This document shows, in pieces, positions 29,917-39,024 of a stretch of DNA of 64,000 nucleotides; position 1 is the first letter of the stretch; every line of letters starts with the position of its first letter. The DNA comes from Halorubrum xinjiangense. Lineage in GTDB: Archaea; Halobacteriota; Halobacteria; Halobacteriales; Haloferacaceae. The stretch is from positions 206,870 to 270,869 of the forward strand of contig NZ_FNBO01000003.1 of assembly GCF_900102375.1 (NCBI RefSeq), written 5' to 3'. The notes beneath the pieces were generated by a model. The model searched no databases. It saw nothing but the letters and a program-made list of their open reading frames with translations, and was not told the origin of the DNA. The translations under genes and the position numbers were made by a program.

Positions 29917-30903
29917 ATGAGCGTCCATCAGGGTTCAACCGGGGTGTTTCAGATCCCCGATCAGGGGGTGACGGGAGCGGGGTGTTCGGACGTCTGGTGC
30001 GAGCTGGGCGCGGCCGCGACCGAGCCGGGAGTCGTCACGGCGCTCGCGCTCGTCGGGCTCCTCGCGCTGTTGACGTTCGCGTACGTCCGCGACGCCGAGT
30101 CCGCGTGCCGCCGCGAGCGACGCCGCGTCCTCGACGAGCGGGACGCGTTCGAGTCGTTCGCCGATCGGGTGGCGCAGATCGACACGGTCTCCGTCGCGAC
30201 GGACACGACGCCGACCGGCGTGCCGGCCGGCGCGCTCCGCGGAATCGGCTCCCCCGGCGGCGGACAGGGTCCCGGAGGGGGGCCCGGCGGCAACAACGTC
30301 ACTCTCAGACGGGTGATGGCCGCCTACCACGACACCGTGCTGTCCCTGCCGCACTACCGAGCGGAGTACGAGGAGACGGCCGCAGAGAGCCTCGCGGCGG
30401 AGCTCGGACCGGACACCGCGACCGCGCTGGCGTCCGACGGCGGGCTGTCGGAGGGCGCCAAGTCGGCGCTCGTCGACCGGAGCCGGCGCGCGGCCACCGC
30501 GCGAGACCGCCTCGCCGACGCCATCGACGAGGAGATCGGCGATCTAAGCGACCGCGAGGCGACGCTGTCGTCGATCGACCGCCGCCGTCGCCGGCTGCTC
30601 GGGCACCTGGACGGGATCCGGCCCGGTCGCGAGACCGACGCGGCGATCGACGTCTGGAACCGGCTGACAGAGCTCGAACGGGAGTGCGACGAACTCGCCG
30701 CTGAGCGGCAGCGGTCGCTCGACGACCCGCCGCTGACCCACGAAATGGGCCCCGACGGCGACCGCGAGCGGCCGTTTTACGGCTACCTCTACGGCCCCAC
30801 CGACGGTCCGCGCTACCCCCTCCTCGCGCAGATCGCGGAGGTCGCCGACGAGATCCGCGCGGACAGGGAGCGCGTCGGCAGCCGTATCGCCGCCGACCGC
30901 TGA
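29917..30903 (+). CDS. Membrane-anchored DUF7260-like protein
   Basis: This 328-residue protein has one hydrophobic helix (about 38-57, GVVTALALVGLLALLTFAYV) followed by an Arg/Glu-rich, largely helical region. A glycine-rich linker (GSPGGGQGPGGGPGGNN, about 110-127) separates two parts, after which LRRVMAAYHDTVLSLPHYRA (about 129-148) opens a conserved coiled segment. I associate that pattern with the haloarchaeal DUF7260 family from memory. Function unknown; a membrane-tethered coiled-coil scaffold is plausible. The start ATG 29917 follows a promoter-like AT-rich stretch; much longer upstream frames are antisense or out-of-frame readings of other genes. Confidence 0.75.
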   Translation: MSVHQGSTGVFQIPDQGVTGAGCSDVWCELGAAATEPGVVTALALVGLLALLTFAYVRDAESACRRERRRVLDERDAFESFADRVAQIDTVSVATDTTPTGVPAGALRGIGSPGGGQGPGGGPGGNNVTLRRVMAAYHDTVLSLPHYRAEYEETAAESLAAELGPDTATALASDGGLSEGAKSALVDRSRRAATARDRLADAIDEEIGDLSDREATLSSIDRRRRRLLGHLDGIRPGRETDAAIDVWNRLTELERECDELAAERQRSLDDPPLTHEMGPDGDRERPFYGYLYGPTDGPRYPLLAQIAEVADEIRADRERVGSRIAADR

Positions 30904-30915
30904 CCGCCGCGTGGC

Positions 30916-31041
30916 CGCGGACCGTCCCGTTACGTCGGATTGCCCCGTGACTGCGGACCGTCCCGTTACGTCGGATCACCCCATGACCGCGGATCGCCCC
31001 GTGACCGCGGATCGCCTCGTAGTCGCGAATCGCCCGCCAGC
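30916..31041. repeat. Seven degenerate 18-bp tandem repeats
   Basis: Units of the form CGCGGAYCGYCCCGTGAC follow one another without spacers just behind the stop at 30903. Because 18 is a multiple of three, a short frame with a repeated Thr-Ala-Asp-Arg-Pro-Val motif stays open, but it has no homology-like features. Units alternate between two subtypes at first, suggesting an earlier 36-bp unit. Confidence 0.75.
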
Positions 31042-31119
31042 CACGGGAGACGCCGCCGTACGACGCGGAAACTCAAAACTACCGGATTGTTTATGAAGGT
31101 AGGGTGGGACTGAGCGTGT

Positions 31120-33177
31120 ATGAGTTGGCAAGCGGCGGAGCGAGCGTTCACGGACGACGCTATCGCCCGAGAGACGCTCCCCGAGACGTTCGAGCGCACC
31201 GCGAAGCGACACGCGAACCGGACCGCACAGCGGTATAAGGGGGGGACGTACGACCGATCCCTCGTCGCCGAGGAGGTCGTTCCGCGGGCCCCGGCGGGCG
31301 AGTACACCGAGCTGACGTACGCGGAGATGCGCGAGATCGTCCGGAACCTCGCGACGGGGCTCCGTGAGCTGGGCGTCGACGGCGACACGCGCGTGGCGAT
31401 GTACGCGCAGACGCGCATGGAGTGGGCCCAGACCGACTTCGCGGCGCTGGCCGCGGGCGCGGTCGTGACGACCGTGTACGCGTCGTCGTCGCCGAGCCAG
31501 CTGCGGTACCTCCTCGAGGACCCGGAGGCGACCGTCGTCGTCGTCGAGAACCGCGAGATGCTCGACGACGTGCTCGCGGTGCGCGGCGACCTCGAGCACG
31601 ACCTCGACGCGATCGTGGCCATCGACGACGTGGAAATAGAAGAGATCTCGGCCGACGACGTGTACACCCTCGGCGAGGTCCACGAGCGCGGCGCCGAGGC
31701 GTTCGACGAGGCGACCTACGAGGAGTGGATCGACGCAGTCGACGTCGCCGACCTCGCCAGCCTCATCTACACCTCCGGGACCACCGGGAAGCCGAAGGGC
31801 GTCCGCCTCACGCACGCGAACTTCCGCGACAACGTCTCGCAGTGTTACCGCCGGTTCGCCGACCGGGCCGACCGCGACCCGGACGTGCCGGGCATCTCCG
31901 AGGAGACGACCACGCTCTCCTTCCTGCCGCTCGCGCACGTCTTCGAGCGGATGTCCGGCCACTACATGATGTTCGCCGCGGGCGCGACCGTCGCGTACGC
32001 GGAGAGTCCCGACACGCTCCGGGAGGACTTCGGGCTCGTCCGGCCGACGACGACCACGAGCGTCCCGCGCGTCTACGAGAAGCTGTACGACGCGATCCGC
32101 GAGCAGGCGGGCGAGTCGCCGGTGAAAGAGCGCATCTTCGAGTGGGCGGTCGAGGTCGGCCGGGACCACCACGAGGCCGACGACCCCGGCGTCCTGCTCG
32201 ACACTAAGCGCGCGGTCGCCGACCGGCTCGTCTTCTCGTCGGTCCGCGAGGCGATCGGCGGGAACGTCGACTTCTTCATCTCGGGCGGCGGGTCGCTGTC
32301 GGCCGAGCTGTGCGCGCTGTATCACGCCATGGACCTGCCGATCTTAGAGGGGTACGGGCTGACTGAGACCTCGCCCGTCATCAGCGTCAACCCGCCGGAG
32401 GCGCCGAAGGTCGGCACGATCGGCCCGCCGGTGGTGAACACCGAGATCGCGATCGACGGCGCCGTCGTCGGCGAGGAGGTCGCCGACTTGGCCGGCGACG
32501 TCGGCGAACTGCTCGTCCGCGGCCCGCAGGTGACCGACGGCTATTGGAACCGGCCGGACGCGACGGCGGAGGCGTTCGTCGACGCGGACGACCTCCCCGA
32601 CGACGCCGTCACCGCCGGCACCCCGCCCGACGAGCGCGTCGACGTTGACGGGGACAAGGCAGACGACGCCGAGGCCGCCGCCGCGGCGCCGTGGTTCCGC
32701 ACCGGCGACATCGTCCAGCTCCGCCCGGACGGGTACGTCGCCTTCCGCGAGCGCGCCAAGCAGCTGCTCGTGCTCTCGACCGGCAAGAACGTCGCCCCCG
32801 GGCCGATCGAAGACCGGTTCGCGGCCAACGAGTTCGTCGAGCAGTGCGTCGTCCTCGGCGACGGCCGGAAGTTCGTCTCCGCGCTCATCGTGCCGAACTT
32901 CGAGAAGGTGACGGCGTGGGCCGACGAGAACGGGATCGACCTGCCCGAGGAGCGCGCGGCGGTCTGCCGCGACGACCGGGTCCGCGATCGGATCCAGGAG
33001 GAGGTCGACCGCGTGAACGGGGAGTTCGAGTCGTACGAGAAGATCAAGCAGTTCCGGCTCGTCGAAGAGGAGTTCACCGAGGATAACGACCTGCTCACGC
33101 CCACGATGAAAAAGAAGCGGCGCAACATCTTAGACCGGTTCGCCGACGAGGTGGAGCTGATCTACGAGGAGAGCTAA
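31120..33177 (+). CDS. Long-chain acyl-CoA synthetase (AMP-binding)
   Basis: This 685-residue adenylate-forming enzyme of the FadD/long-chain family has the phosphate loop YTSGTTGKPKG at about 216-226, LSFLPLAHVFERM near 270, GYGLTETSPVISV near 413 (adenine-binding motif), WFRTGDIVQLRPDGYVAF and FRERAKQLLVLSTGKNVAPG near 545-565. The C-terminus KKKRRNILDRFADEVELIY carries basic residues in place of a classic GK-lysine segment, which is usual in this subgroup. A polar, acidic insert (about 490-525) precedes the GD motif. It would activate fatty acids for degradation or lipid remodelling. GTTTATGA at 31089-31096 fits as TATA box. Confidence 0.9.
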   Translation: MSWQAAERAFTDDAIARETLPETFERTAKRHANRTAQRYKGGTYDRSLVAEEVVPRAPAGEYTELTYAEMREIVRNLATGLRELGVDGDTRVAMYAQTRMEWAQTDFAALAAGAVVTTVYASSSPSQLRYLLEDPEATVVVVENREMLDDVLAVRGDLEHDLDAIVAIDDVEIEEISADDVYTLGEVHERGAEAFDEATYEEWIDAVDVADLASLIYTSGTTGKPKGVRLTHANFRDNVSQCYRRFADRADRDPDVPGISEETTTLSFLPLAHVFERMSGHYMMFAAGATVAYAESPDTLREDFGLVRPTTTTSVPRVYEKLYDAIREQAGESPVKERIFEWAVEVGRDHHEADDPGVLLDTKRAVADRLVFSSVREAIGGNVDFFISGGGSLSAELCALYHAMDLPILEGYGLTETSPVISVNPPEAPKVGTIGPPVVNTEIAIDGAVVGEEVADLAGDVGELLVRGPQVTDGYWNRPDATAEAFVDADDLPDDAVTAGTPPDERVDVDGDKADDAEAAAAAPWFRTGDIVQLRPDGYVAFRERAKQLLVLSTGKNVAPGPIEDRFAANEFVEQCVVLGDGRKFVSALIVPNFEKVTAWADENGIDLPEERAAVCRDDRVRDRIQEEVDRVNGEFESYEKIKQFRLVEEEFTEDNDLLTPTMKKKRRNILDRFADEVELIYEES

Positions 33178-33240
33178 TCCCGTCCGTCGCGGTCGATCCG
33201 CCGAGAAAGCCCTAAACGTCGGGGAGGAGTACGATACTCG

Positions 33241-34413
33241 ATGGCGTCCCTCGTGACCCCCCGCGTCGGATTTGCCGCGCTCGGCGGCCTGTGTGCCGGC
33301 CTCGGTGCCGGACACCTGGCGCTTCAGGGGGGAGGCGTCGGGGCGCTGCTCGAGTCGTCGCTGATAGTCGGGCTCTCCGGCTTCGTCTTCTACACCGTGT
33401 ACGACCTACCGGGCTGGGGGATATCCCCGTCCGGGCGGTGGCGCGCGGTTCGGATCGCCGCCCTGACCGCCCTCTCGTTCGCCGCGCTCGCAGGTGTCGT
33501 CTGGCTCATCTGGCTGCTCGAACACCACGCGTTCAAGCTCTCGTTTCTGATCTCGTTCGCCGCGAGCCTCGGCGCCGCGGTCGGGTCGCGGGCCGGGCCG
33601 TACGCGGTGAAGGCCGACGAGAAGCTCGCCGAGGCGCAGGAGCTAGCGACGCTCCTCTCGATCAACGACCGCGTGCTGCGCCACAACATCCGCAACGAGC
33701 TGTCGATCGCGCTCGGCTACCTCGACCGGATCGAGGACGTGGAGGACGACGCGGAGGTTGCGGACCGGGCGGCGATCGTCCGGACTCACCTCGAAGAGCT
33801 CGTCGAGACGAGCGAGCGGACCCGCCGGATCGCGTCGATCTGGCGGACCGAGTCGCTCCAGTCGTTCGACCTCGTCGCCGTCGTCGAGGAGCGGGTGGCC
33901 GAGGTGAGCGCAGAGTTCCCCGGCGTCACCGTGCGGACGGAGCTGCCGGACAGTCAAGTGGTTCGGGCGCACCCGTCGCTCCCGCTCGCGTTGGAGGAGG
34001 CGCTGCGGAACGCAATCGAACACAACGACGACGACGTGACCGTCGCGGTGCGGGTGGGACGGGACGGCGGCGCGACGACGCTCTCGATCGCGGACACCGG
34101 GCGGGGGATCCCGCAGATCGAACGGCAGACGCTCCGAAACGACGAGGAAACGCCGCTGGAACACACGGAGGGGCTCGGGCTCTGGCTGATATACTGGACC
34201 GTGACTCGGGCGGGCGGAACGGTCGATTTCGCGGACAACGAGCCGCGGGGCACCGTCGTCGGGATCCGGCTCCCGGATCGGCCCGAGACGAGCGCCTCGA
34301 CGGGCGGAGTACCGGAAGACTTCGCCCCCGAGGAGTGGGCAGACTCGACCCGGAGCGGGGCCGAGTCAGGGGACGCCGGCTCGGCGGAGTCGTGGCCGGA
34401 CGAGGCCGCTTGA
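33241..34413 (+). CDS. Membrane sensor histidine kinase
   Basis: This 390-residue protein has four hydrophobic helices (about 8-30, 38-55, 72-92, 98-116), forming a membrane sensor module with almost no extracellular domain. The catalytic part follows. The H box RVLRHNIRNELSIALGYLD has His148 as phospho-acceptor. Next come ALEEALRNAIEHN (N box, about 246-258), DTGRGIP (G1) and GLGLWLIYW (G2/lid). The RHNIRNEL variant of the H box is common in haloarchaea. A disordered Ser/Glu-rich tail ends the protein. No response regulator gene is adjacent; the REC-containing hybrid kinase at 36.3-38.9 kb is the nearest two-component protein. Confidence 0.9.
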   Translation: MASLVTPRVGFAALGGLCAGLGAGHLALQGGGVGALLESSLIVGLSGFVFYTVYDLPGWGISPSGRWRAVRIAALTALSFAALAGVVWLIWLLEHHAFKLSFLISFAASLGAAVGSRAGPYAVKADEKLAEAQELATLLSINDRVLRHNIRNELSIALGYLDRIEDVEDDAEVADRAAIVRTHLEELVETSERTRRIASIWRTESLQSFDLVAVVEERVAEVSAEFPGVTVRTELPDSQVVRAHPSLPLALEEALRNAIEHNDDDVTVAVRVGRDGGATTLSIADTGRGIPQIERQTLRNDEETPLEHTEGLGLWLIYWTVTRAGGTVDFADNEPRGTVVGIRLPDRPETSASTGGVPEDFAPEEWADSTRSGAESGDAGSAESWPDEAA

Positions 34414-34459
34414 GCCGACGCGACGGCACCTCTGCCGCGGACGGTAACTCACCGAGTCG

Positions 34460-35827
34460 TCACGCCGAGGAGGCCGTCGACTCCGGCCGGTCGTCGCGCT
34501 CGACCGAATCGCCGTCGACAGGGTCGCGCTCGACCGAGTCGCCGTCGACGGGGCCATGCTCCGGCGCCGCGTCGGCCGCCACCGGGTCGCCGAACGCGTA
34601 CACCGTGTTGTGGCCGGTCACTTCGACGGTGAGGAAGTCGCCGACCTCGACCCCGCGCTCGGTCGCGTTCTGGACGATGATCTGTCGGTAGGCGCCGTCG
34701 CGGCACTTCACGGAGTCGCCGGTCCCCTCCTCGACGACGAGGACCTCGAACCGGTCGCCGACCATCGACTCGTACGCCTCGCCGACGACCGCCATCTTCA
34801 GCTCCGACATCGCCTTCGAGCGCTCCTTCTTGACGGTCCCGCCGAGCCCCTTCATATCCGCGGCGTCGGTCCCGGGGCGCTTCGAGAAGCGGGTGACGTT
34901 GATCTTCTCCGGGCGGACCTCGGCGAGTAGGTCCATCGAGCGCTCGTGGTCGGCCTCGCTCTCGGTGGGGAAGCCGACGATGAAGTCCGTCGAGAGCGTC
35001 CAGTGGTCGAGCCGGTCGTCGAACGTCTCCACGACCTCGCGGAACTTCTCCACGCGGTGCTGGCGGCGCATCTCCTCCAGCACCTCGTCGGAGCCGGACT
35101 GGACCGGCGCGTGGATAAAGTCGTACAGCTCCTCGTTGGCGGCGAACACCTCGGCCAGCTCCTCGTGGATCCCGTGGATGCCGCCGGGGTTCGCCATCCC
35201 CAGCCGGACCCGGAACTCGCCGTCGATGTCGCAGATCCGGTCGAGCAGTTCGGGGAGCTTCCGGTCGCCGTTATCCCAGCCGTAGACGCCCGTGTCCTGA
35301 CCGGTGACGCGGATCTCCTTCGCGCCGGCGTGGACCAGGGCCCGCGCCTTCTCGACGTTCTCCTCGATCGAGGGGGAGTCGACGCGGCCGGTGGCGAACT
35401 TCGTGATACAGTACGAGCAGTTGCTCATACAGCCGCGGGCGATGGGAAGGATGCCGACGACGCCGTCTAAGACCGGCTCGGCGTCGGGCGTGACCGTCGG
35501 GCACTCGCCGTTGAGCACGTAGGTGGGGACCTCGTCCCAGTGGAGGATCTCGGCGTCGACGTCCGCCTCGGCGAACATGTCGCCCTGCGCGAGCGCCATA
35601 CAGCCGGTGACGACGAGTTCGGTGGTCGTCTCCGACAGCTCTTCCGCGCGGCGGAGCATGTTTCGCTCCGTCTTCTCGACGACGGTACAGGTGTTGAGGA
35701 TGGCGACATCCGCGTCTTCCGGGCCGTCGGCCGGGCGGTGCCCCCCGTCGCGGAGGGCGCGCTCGATCTCCCGGCTCTCTCCCCGGTTCGAGCTACAGCC
35801 GTAGGTTTCGATGTGGTACGTCGCCAT
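34460..35827 (-). CDS. tRNA (t6A37) methylthiotransferase, MtaB-like
   Basis: This 455-residue radical-SAM enzyme adds a methylthio group to t6A37 of tRNAs reading ANN codons. The N-terminal UPF0004 domain has three cluster cysteines (C11, C47, C76). The radical-SAM cluster is C133-x3-C137-x2-C140 (RGCMSNCSYC). A TRAM domain (about 355-415, VGDRFEVLVVEEGTGDSVKC) binds tRNA. All six Fe-S cysteines needed for two 4Fe-4S clusters are present. The C-terminal tail contains two copies of a ten-residue PVDGDSVERD unit that is absent from the normal enzyme. Archaeal members are often named as CDKAL1/MtaB orthologues. Confidence 0.92.
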   Translation of the reverse strand: MATYHIETYGCSSNRGESREIERALRDGGHRPADGPEDADVAILNTCTVVEKTERNMLRRAEELSETTTELVVTGCMALAQGDMFAEADVDAEILHWDEVPTYVLNGECPTVTPDAEPVLDGVVGILPIARGCMSNCSYCITKFATGRVDSPSIEENVEKARALVHAGAKEIRVTGQDTGVYGWDNGDRKLPELLDRICDIDGEFRVRLGMANPGGIHGIHEELAEVFAANEELYDFIHAPVQSGSDEVLEEMRRQHRVEKFREVVETFDDRLDHWTLSTDFIVGFPTESEADHERSMDLLAEVRPEKINVTRFSKRPGTDAADMKGLGGTVKKERSKAMSELKMAVVGEAYESMVGDRFEVLVVEEGTGDSVKCRDGAYRQIIVQNATERGVEVGDFLTVEVTGHNTVYAFGDPVAADAAPEHGPVDGDSVERDPVDGDSVERDDRPESTASSA

Positions 35828-35919
35828 CGGAGTGAGTTCATTATCGGTCCCGTGGGCAAAAACGCGACGGATCGGGGCGTGGGCGAGTCAGAGCAGGCCG
35901 GGTCGAGCCGGCGTCCGCC

Positions 35920-36228
35920 TCAGTCCTCGGCGACCGCGGCGGTCGGCGCGTCGGCCTCCGCGGTCGCCTCTGGTTCGTCAACGGTGTCGCGCTCGGCGGG
36001 CGGGACGGCCTGGTAGACGGAGCGGCGGGCGTCCCGGGGGCACAGCCCCTCCTCGACGAGGCCGACCTCGGTGAGCTTCTCGACCGCGAACCGGACGGTA
36101 CGGGTCGAGAGGCGGGTCTCCTCGGCGAGGCCGGTCTGGTCGAACCGACCCTCCGCGTCGAGCACGTAGTAGACCAGCTTGGCGCTCGGCGGGAGCGGTT
36201 CGAGTAGCTCTCGGGTTCCTTCGTCCAT
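35920..36228 (-). CDS. Small winged-helix (MarR-like) regulator
   Basis: This 102-residue protein has a winged-helix DNA-binding domain over residues 8-70, with LEPLPPSAKLVYYVLDAEGR (helix 1), FDQTGLAEETRLSTRTVRFA as helix-turn-helix and a wing ending VEEGLCPRDARRSVYQAV. It ends with a low-complexity Ala/Glu tail. The size and HTH fit the small single-domain MarR/helix-turn-helix regulators abundant in haloarchaea. The perfect palindrome TACGTCACGTA touches its start codon, which suggests autoregulation. GGTTATGCG about 27-33 bases upstream may be the TATA box. Confidence 0.82.
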   Translation of the reverse strand: MDEGTRELLEPLPPSAKLVYYVLDAEGRFDQTGLAEETRLSTRTVRFAVEKLTEVGLVEEGLCPRDARRSVYQAVPPAERDTVDEPEATAEADAPTAAVAED

Positions 36229-36238
36229 ACGTCACGTA
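36228..36238 (-). promoter_or_regulatory. Palindrome at the start codon of the winged-helix gene
   Basis: TACGTCACGTA is an exact inverted repeat around one central base and its first base is part of the ATG. A dimeric regulator bound here would block initiation at a leaderless start. This is a structural suggestion only. Confidence 0.35.
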
Positions 36239-36308
36239 CAGGGGCGATTCGCGCATAACCGTGGCCCGCCTGTGCGCTCCCGCCGCACGTCAACCGGGTT
36301 TTTATATA

Positions 36309-38912
36309 CTAGTTTTGTGAGTGGAACTCGAACCGAACGCCGTCGTCGCCGTGTATCGACAGCTCCCAGCCGTGGGCGGTCGCGATCTCGCGCACGATCG
36401 CGAGGCCGAACCCGGTGCCGTCGGAGGTGCTCGAACGCCCGTACTCCGTCGCCGCCTCCGGGTCGATCTCGAAGCCGGTCCCGTCGTCCGCGACGTAGAA
36501 CCCGTCCGGGAGCGACCCGACGGAGACGGTGAGGTCGTCTGCCGCCTCGGTGGCATCGTCTACCCCGGTGGCATCTTCTGCCCCGGTGGCATCGTCTGGG
36601 TCCGAGCCGTGTTCGACGCTGTCCTCGGGCTCTGCCCGACTGTTCGTGAGACCGTGTTCGACGCTGTTTGTGAACAGGTTCTCGAAGAGCGTGCGGAGCC
36701 GCTCCGGGTCCGCCTCGACCGTGGAGGTCGCCTCAGTGACGTCGAGCGTCGCGCCCGCGGTGTCGACGGTGCGCCACGCGCGTTCGGCGGCCGCGTCGAG
36801 CGTGACCGACTCGACCTCGTCGACCGTCTGGCCCTGTCGCGCGAGCGCGAGGAGGTCGTCTATCAGCTGGCTCATCCGGTCGTGGGCCCCCTCGACCCGG
36901 TCGAGCTCCGCGAGGACAGCCGGGTCGTCGGTCAGCGAGCGGGCGAGGTCGGTCCGGCCGGCGGCGACGCTGAGCGGGTTCCTGAGGTCGTGGGAGACGA
37001 GCCCCGCAAACTTCTCCAGCCGGTCGATCTCCCGCTGGAGCGCTGCGTCGCGGTCGCGCAGCTGCTCGGTCCGCTCGGCGTGATCGAGCGCGACCGCGAC
37101 GTTCGCGGCGAGGACGCGGGCCAGCTGGAGGTCCGTCTCGTCGAAGAAGTCCGGGTCGCACGAGCCGAGCGGCATCGCGCCGTGGTCGCCGAGCGGGACG
37201 ACGAGGAGGCTCCGGAGGTCGCCGTACCCGACCGCGGTGTCGACCGCGGCGAGGTCGTCAACGACGATTGGCTGGCCGGACTCGAACGCCTCCCAGACGC
37301 GACCGTCGCCCGGGCCGAACGCCGGCCTGTCGCCGAAGGCCGCCGTCGCCTCCGCGCTTATCGCTGTCGGTCGGAGGACGTTCGCCTCGGGGTCGTACAG
37401 CCGGACGCCGCTGTTCGGGAACTCGAGGATGTCGATCGCCGCGCGGGTCGCCACCGCCGCCACCTCCTCGCGGTCCCCGCCGCCGAACATCTCGCGGGTC
37501 GTCGCGTGGAGCTTCCTGAGCGTCTGCTCGACCCGCTTCTGCTCGTCGATGTCGGCGTAGACTGAGTAGACAACCGGCTCCTCGGGCTGGACGACGGGGA
37601 TCGCGTGGAGGATGAAGTTCCGCAGCCCGTCGGTCGCCCGACGGCGGACCTCCAGTCCGGTCGGCTCGTCCGCGGCGATCAGCGCCTCGTGGTCGAACCG
37701 CTCCGCCTCGGCCGGCATGATCGCGTCGACCACCTCGCCGTAAGCCGACCCCTCGGCGTCGTACCCGAACGCGTCGACGAACGCGTCGTTCGTCTGCGCG
37801 AGCGTTCGCTCGCCGTCCTCGCCGACGATGGTCCGCGCCATCGGGAGCGGGAGGTTCTCGAAGAGGGCGGCGAGGCGGTCGCGCTCCCGGCGGAGGGCGG
37901 CCTCGGTCTCGATCCGTTCGATCGCGTTCGCTGCGTGTGAAGCGATCAGCTCCGCAAACTCGACGTCGCGCTCGTCAAACGCGGCGTAGCCGTTGGAGAC
38001 GGCCTGTAACACGCCGTGAGAGCCGATCGGGACGCTGATCGCCGACCGGATGTCGTCGGCGACCGGGTCCGCCACTGCCGACCCCTCCCGTCGATCAGCC
38101 CGGTTCGACGTCCGACCCGGGGACGAGGGGTCTTCCAGTTCGTCCGGGTCCGCGGGGTCGACGCTGAGATTGTCGACCACCATCGTCTCCTCCTCGGCGA
38201 CCGTGGTCCCGACGACCCCCTCGCCGACGTCGAACGTCCGGACCTCGTCTCTGGTGACGCTCTCGGAGAGGACGGCGGGTACGACCCGGTCGCCGCGTCG
38301 GCGGGCGGTGACACAGCGGTCGAACTCGAGTATCTCCTCGGCCGCGTCGACCGTGCGGTCGAACACCGTCGCGACATCGGTCACCGACGCCAGTTCCGTC
38401 GCGAACCGGTGGATCGCAGTGATCTGGTCGTTCACCTCGCGGAGGTCGCGCTCCGCCCGGCGCCGCCCGAGCGCGTTCGCGACGCTGTTCGCGAGCATCT
38501 CGTAGCGGTCCCGCCCCGCACCCTTCTGAAGGTAGTCGGTGACGCCGGCGGATATCGCGTCGCTCGCGATCTCCTCGCTCCCCTTGCCGGTGAACAGCAC
38601 GAAGGGGACGTCGGGGTCGATCTCGCGGACCGACTCGAGCAGTTCGAGCCCGTCGCTCCGCGGCATGTCGAAGTCGCTGACGACGCAGTCGACGCAGTCG
38701 TCCCGGACCACGTCGAGGGCCTCGTCCGGCGACAGTCGCGTCACCGTCTCGATCCCGTCTAGGAGCCGCTCGACGTGGGTCGCTGCGAGGTCGGCCGCCC
38801 CCGGCTCGTCGTCGACGAACAGGACGCGCCTGGACGGGTCGACGCTCGATCCCGGCGCGTCGGACGAGTCCGCTCCGGGCCCCGCCGAGGGGCCACCGGG
38901 ATCCGAATTCAT
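36309..38912 (-). CDS. Hybrid sensor: REC-GAF-PAS-GAF-histidine kinase
   Basis: This 867-residue soluble signalling protein has an N-terminal receiver domain (about 28-150). It carries acidic residues in LFVDDEPGA, phospho-acceptor Asp80 in VVSDFDMP and the conserved Lys in LFTGKGSEE. It is followed by a GAF domain (about 165-335), a PAS domain (about 345-470, LPLPMARTIVGEDGE) and a second GAF domain (about 475-620). The kinase core has His641 in LVSHDLRNPLS, an N box FENLFTNSVEHG and G box DDGTGFEIDP. Two acidic low-complexity inserts interrupt it. It has no membrane segment, so it senses intracellular cues. It ends at an AT-rich stretch (36299-36309) that may aid termination. Confidence 0.9.
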   Translation of the reverse strand: MNSDPGGPSAGPGADSSDAPGSSVDPSRRVLFVDDEPGAADLAATHVERLLDGIETVTRLSPDEALDVVRDDCVDCVVSDFDMPRSDGLELLESVREIDPDVPFVLFTGKGSEEIASDAISAGVTDYLQKGAGRDRYEMLANSVANALGRRRAERDLREVNDQITAIHRFATELASVTDVATVFDRTVDAAEEILEFDRCVTARRRGDRVVPAVLSESVTRDEVRTFDVGEGVVGTTVAEEETMVVDNLSVDPADPDELEDPSSPGRTSNRADRREGSAVADPVADDIRSAISVPIGSHGVLQAVSNGYAAFDERDVEFAELIASHAANAIERIETEAALRRERDRLAALFENLPLPMARTIVGEDGERTLAQTNDAFVDAFGYDAEGSAYGEVVDAIMPAEAERFDHEALIAADEPTGLEVRRRATDGLRNFILHAIPVVQPEEPVVYSVYADIDEQKRVEQTLRKLHATTREMFGGGDREEVAAVATRAAIDILEFPNSGVRLYDPEANVLRPTAISAEATAAFGDRPAFGPGDGRVWEAFESGQPIVVDDLAAVDTAVGYGDLRSLLVVPLGDHGAMPLGSCDPDFFDETDLQLARVLAANVAVALDHAERTEQLRDRDAALQREIDRLEKFAGLVSHDLRNPLSVAAGRTDLARSLTDDPAVLAELDRVEGAHDRMSQLIDDLLALARQGQTVDEVESVTLDAAAERAWRTVDTAGATLDVTEATSTVEADPERLRTLFENLFTNSVEHGLTNSRAEPEDSVEHGSDPDDATGAEDATGVDDATEAADDLTVSVGSLPDGFYVADDGTGFEIDPEAATEYGRSSTSDGTGFGLAIVREIATAHGWELSIHGDDGVRFEFHSQN

Positions 38913-39024
38913 GAGCGTGTGTTTCCCTACCGATAGTTTTAGCTTTCGCTCCGGCTACCGAAGTTGAAAAACGGAACCCGAACCGAAACGGACGGTCGAA
39001 CGGGTCGACGCCGTGCGACGGACG

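Noticed and set aside
30911..31096. 61-codon frame of repeated Thr-Ala-Asp-Arg-Pro-Val units
   Set aside because: It results from 18-bp tandem repeats and starts with GTG with no promoter of its own.
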